Assembly: GCA_038184435.1 (NCBI GenBank)
Contig: CP116227.1
Location: forward strand, 1,951,501-2,015,500
DNA from: Nocardioides alkalitolerans
Lineage (GTDB): Bacteria > Actinomycetota > Actinomycetes > Propionibacteriales > Nocardioidaceae
Length of the DNA stretch: 64,000 bases
Direction: 5' to 3'
Shown here piece by piece: positions 62,347 to 64,000 of this stretch. Position 1 is the first letter of the stretch. The number at the start of each line of letters is the position of its first letter. Both the position numbers and the translations under genes were made by a program. The notes beneath the pieces are model-generated. The model saw nothing but the letters and a program-made list of their open reading frames with translations. It did not search any database and was not told the origin of the DNA.

Positions 62347-64000
62347 TCACCGGTCCTCGATCTCGCCCTCGACCTCGAGGTAGACCTTCTGCATCGCCGC
62401 CACGACCTCGGGGTCCGGCTCGGCCCACATGCCGCGGTCGGCCGCCTCGGAGAGCCGCTCGACCATGCCGCGCAGCGCCCACGGGTTCGACTGGCGCAGG
62501 AACGCCTGCACGTCCTCGTCGAGCACGTAGGCGCGGGCAAGCGACTCGTACATGTCGTCGCGCACCACGCCGGCCGTCGCGTCGAAGCCGAAGAGGTAGT
62601 CCACCGTCGCCGCGAGCTCGAAGGCGCCCTTGTAGCCGTGGCGCTGCATCGCGGAGATCCAGCGCGGGTTGACGACGCGGGCCCGGAAGACGCGGGCCGT
62701 CTCCTCGGCGAGCGAGCGGGTGCGGACGGCGTCGGGCGAGGTCGAGTCGCCGACGTACGCCCGCGGTGCGGTGCCCGTCAGCGCGCGGACGGTGGCGACC
62801 ATGCCGCCGTGGTACTCGAAGTAGTCGCCCGAGTCCGCGATGTCGTGCTCGCGGGTGTCGAGGTTCTTCGCCGCGACGGCGATGCGCTTGTAGTTCTCCT
62901 GCATGTCCTCCGTCGCCGCGACGCCGCCGAGGTCGCGGCCGTAGGCGAAGCCGCCCCACGCCGTGTAGACCTCCGCCAGGTCGTCGTCGGTGCGCCAGTT
63001 GCCCGACTCGATGGCCTGCAGCACGCCGGCGCCGTAGGCACCCGGCGCGGAGCCGAAGATGCGGGTCGTGGCCCGGCGCTTGTCGCCGTGGCGGGCGAGG
63101 TCGGCCTGGGCGTGGGCCCGCACGAAGTTGAGCTCGGCCGGTTCGTCGAGCTCGGCCACCATGCGCACCGCGTCGTCGAGCATCTCCACCACGTGCGGGA
63201 ACGCGTCGCGGAAGAACCCGGAGATGCGCAGCGTGACGTCGATGCGCGGGCGGCCCAGCTCGTCGAGCGGGACGGCCTCGAGGCCGTTGACGCGGCGCGA
63301 CATCTCGTCCCAGGTGGGACGCACGCCGAGGAGCGCGAGCACCTCGGCCACGTCGTCGCCGCTCGTGCGCATCGCCGAGGTGCCCCACGCGGAGAGTCCG
63401 ACGGAGGCCGGCCACTCCCCCGTGTCCTCGCGGTGGCGGGCCAGCAGCGACTCCGCCATCGCGGCGCCGGTTTGGTAGGCCAGGCGCGACGGCACGGCGC
63501 GCGGGTCGACCGTGTAGAAGTTGCGGCCGGTCGGCAGCACGTTGACGAGGCCCCGCAGGGGCGAGCCCGACGGACCCGCGTGCACGTACCCGCCGCCGAG
63601 CGCGTGCAGCACCGCCGTCAGCTCGTCGGTGGTGCGCGCCAGGCGCGGCACGACCTCGGTCGCGGCGAACGTCAGCACCTGCGCGACCGCCGGGTCGGCG
63701 TCGCCCTCGAGCGCCGCGACGACCTCCGGCACGGCGGCCGGGTCCCAGCCCCGCTCCTCCAGGCCGAGCACGAGGGCCCGGGCCCGCGTCTCGACAGCGT
63801 CCACCTCCGCGGTGGTCGGCTCCTTGCCGGCCCCCGTCGGGAGGCCGAGGGCCGCCCGCAGGCCCGGTACGGCGCCCGCCTGGCCACCCCACACCTGGGT
63901 GGCCCGCAGGATCGCCAGCACGAGGTTGACCCGCGCCTCGCCCTCGGGGGCGCCACCGAGCACGTGGAGGCCGTCGCGGATCTGGGCGTCCTTCACCTCG
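62347..64000 (-). CDS. cobN: Cobaltochelatase subunit CobN, C-terminal part
   Basis: The window holds the last 550 or so residues of CobN; the 5' part lies beyond the right edge. Segments LSAWGTSAMRTSGDDVAEVLALLGVRP, RISGFFRDAFPHVVEMLDDAV, FGSAPGAYGAGVLQAIESGNW and AYVGDSTSPDAVRTRSLAEETARV are typical of the CobN/BchH large chelatase subunit that holds hydrogenobyrinate diamide during ATP-dependent cobalt insertion. CobS/CobT or ChlI/ChlD-type partners are not visible beside it. Confidence 0.95.
   Translation of the reverse strand, partial: EVKDAQIRDGLHVLGGAPEGEARVNLVLAILRATQVWGGQAGAVPGLRAALGLPTGAGKEPTTAEVDAVETRARALVLGLEERGWDPAAVPEVVAALEGDADPAVAQVLTFAATEVVPRLARTTDELTAVLHALGGGYVHAGPSGSPLRGLVNVLPTGRNFYTVDPRAVPSRLAYQTGAAMAESLLARHREDTGEWPASVGLSAWGTSAMRTSGDDVAEVLALLGVRPTWDEMSRRVNGLEAVPLDELGRPRIDVTLRISGFFRDAFPHVVEMLDDAVRMVAELDEPAELNFVRAHAQADLARHGDKRRATTRIFGSAPGAYGAGVLQAIESGNWRTDDDLAEVYTAWGGFAYGRDLGGVAATEDMQENYKRIAVAAKNLDTREHDIADSGDYFEYHGGMVATVRALTGTAPRAYVGDSTSPDAVRTRSLAEETARVFRARVVNPRWISAMQRHGYKGAFELAATVDYLFGFDATAGVVRDDMYESLARAYVLDEDVQAFLRQSNPWALRGMVERLSEAADRGMWAEPDPEVVAAMQKVYLEVEGEIEDR

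Overview
The window is a high-GC actinobacterial chromosome segment. The GC-rich coding, many GTG starts, zinc-type S14, CobN/CobF cobalamin genes, an Rv1747-like FHA-ABC exporter and several actinobacterial DUF families (DUF2530, DUF3027, DUF4129/DUF4350) fit a Nocardioidaceae-like organism. The genus is an inference, since there is no rRNA in the window. I see no tRNA, rRNA, transposase, integrase, prophage or CRISPR array.

Layout. 1-3.4 kb: a translationally coupled MFS exporter, MoxR-type AAA+ ATPase and VWA protein (cut by the left edge). 3.4-9.5 kb: YchJ, then an operon read leftwards of cystathionine beta-synthase, an atypical LuxR-type regulator, a TSUP anion exporter, a YihY membrane protein and YigZ, with a divergent SGNH hydrolase. 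9.5-10 kb: a 500-bp gene-free stretch holding tandem repeats and two nearly identical palindromic elements. 10-22 kb: Bax-inhibitor-1-like protein, an Rv1747-like FHA-ABC exporter, and a Ter-type stress module (HAD phosphatase, PRTase-TRSP-StiP-PELOTA fusion, CitE-like aldolase, two TerD proteins, a coiled-coil protein and a TerC/DUF475 membrane protein). 22-34.6 kb: map, adk, secY and the spc plus S10 ribosomal operons, all leftward. 34.6-42.2 kb: the actinobacterial membrane-protein / DUF4129 / DUF4350 / MoxR / DUF58 cluster with SpoIIM-like and RDD proteins. 42.2-46.2 kb: two recently duplicated or converted secreted S8 proteases and TrmB. 46.3-50.7 kb: the str operon (rpsL-rpsG-fusA-tuf), whose likely promoter lies inside an upstream MFS gene. 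50.7-60 kb: MFS/MarR pair, DUF2530, DUF3027, another MFS exporter, an extended cold-shock protein, a HAD phosphatase, CstA with YbdD, and a P-loop kinase-like protein. 60-64 kb: DUF6461-like and DUF6226-like genes, each followed by a long inverted repeat, then CobF and the 3' part of CobN.

How it works together. The right half of the leftward block is translation machinery, but the usual infA-rpmJ-rpsM-rpsK-rpoA genes do not follow map; the Ter module sits there instead. About 12 kb of envelope and protease genes separate tuf from rpsJ. The Ter module looks like a metabolite-making and membrane stress-response system next to a phospho-regulated exporter. Several genes have a TANNNT box 6-8 nt before the start codon, which suggests leaderless mRNAs; this helped choose starts.
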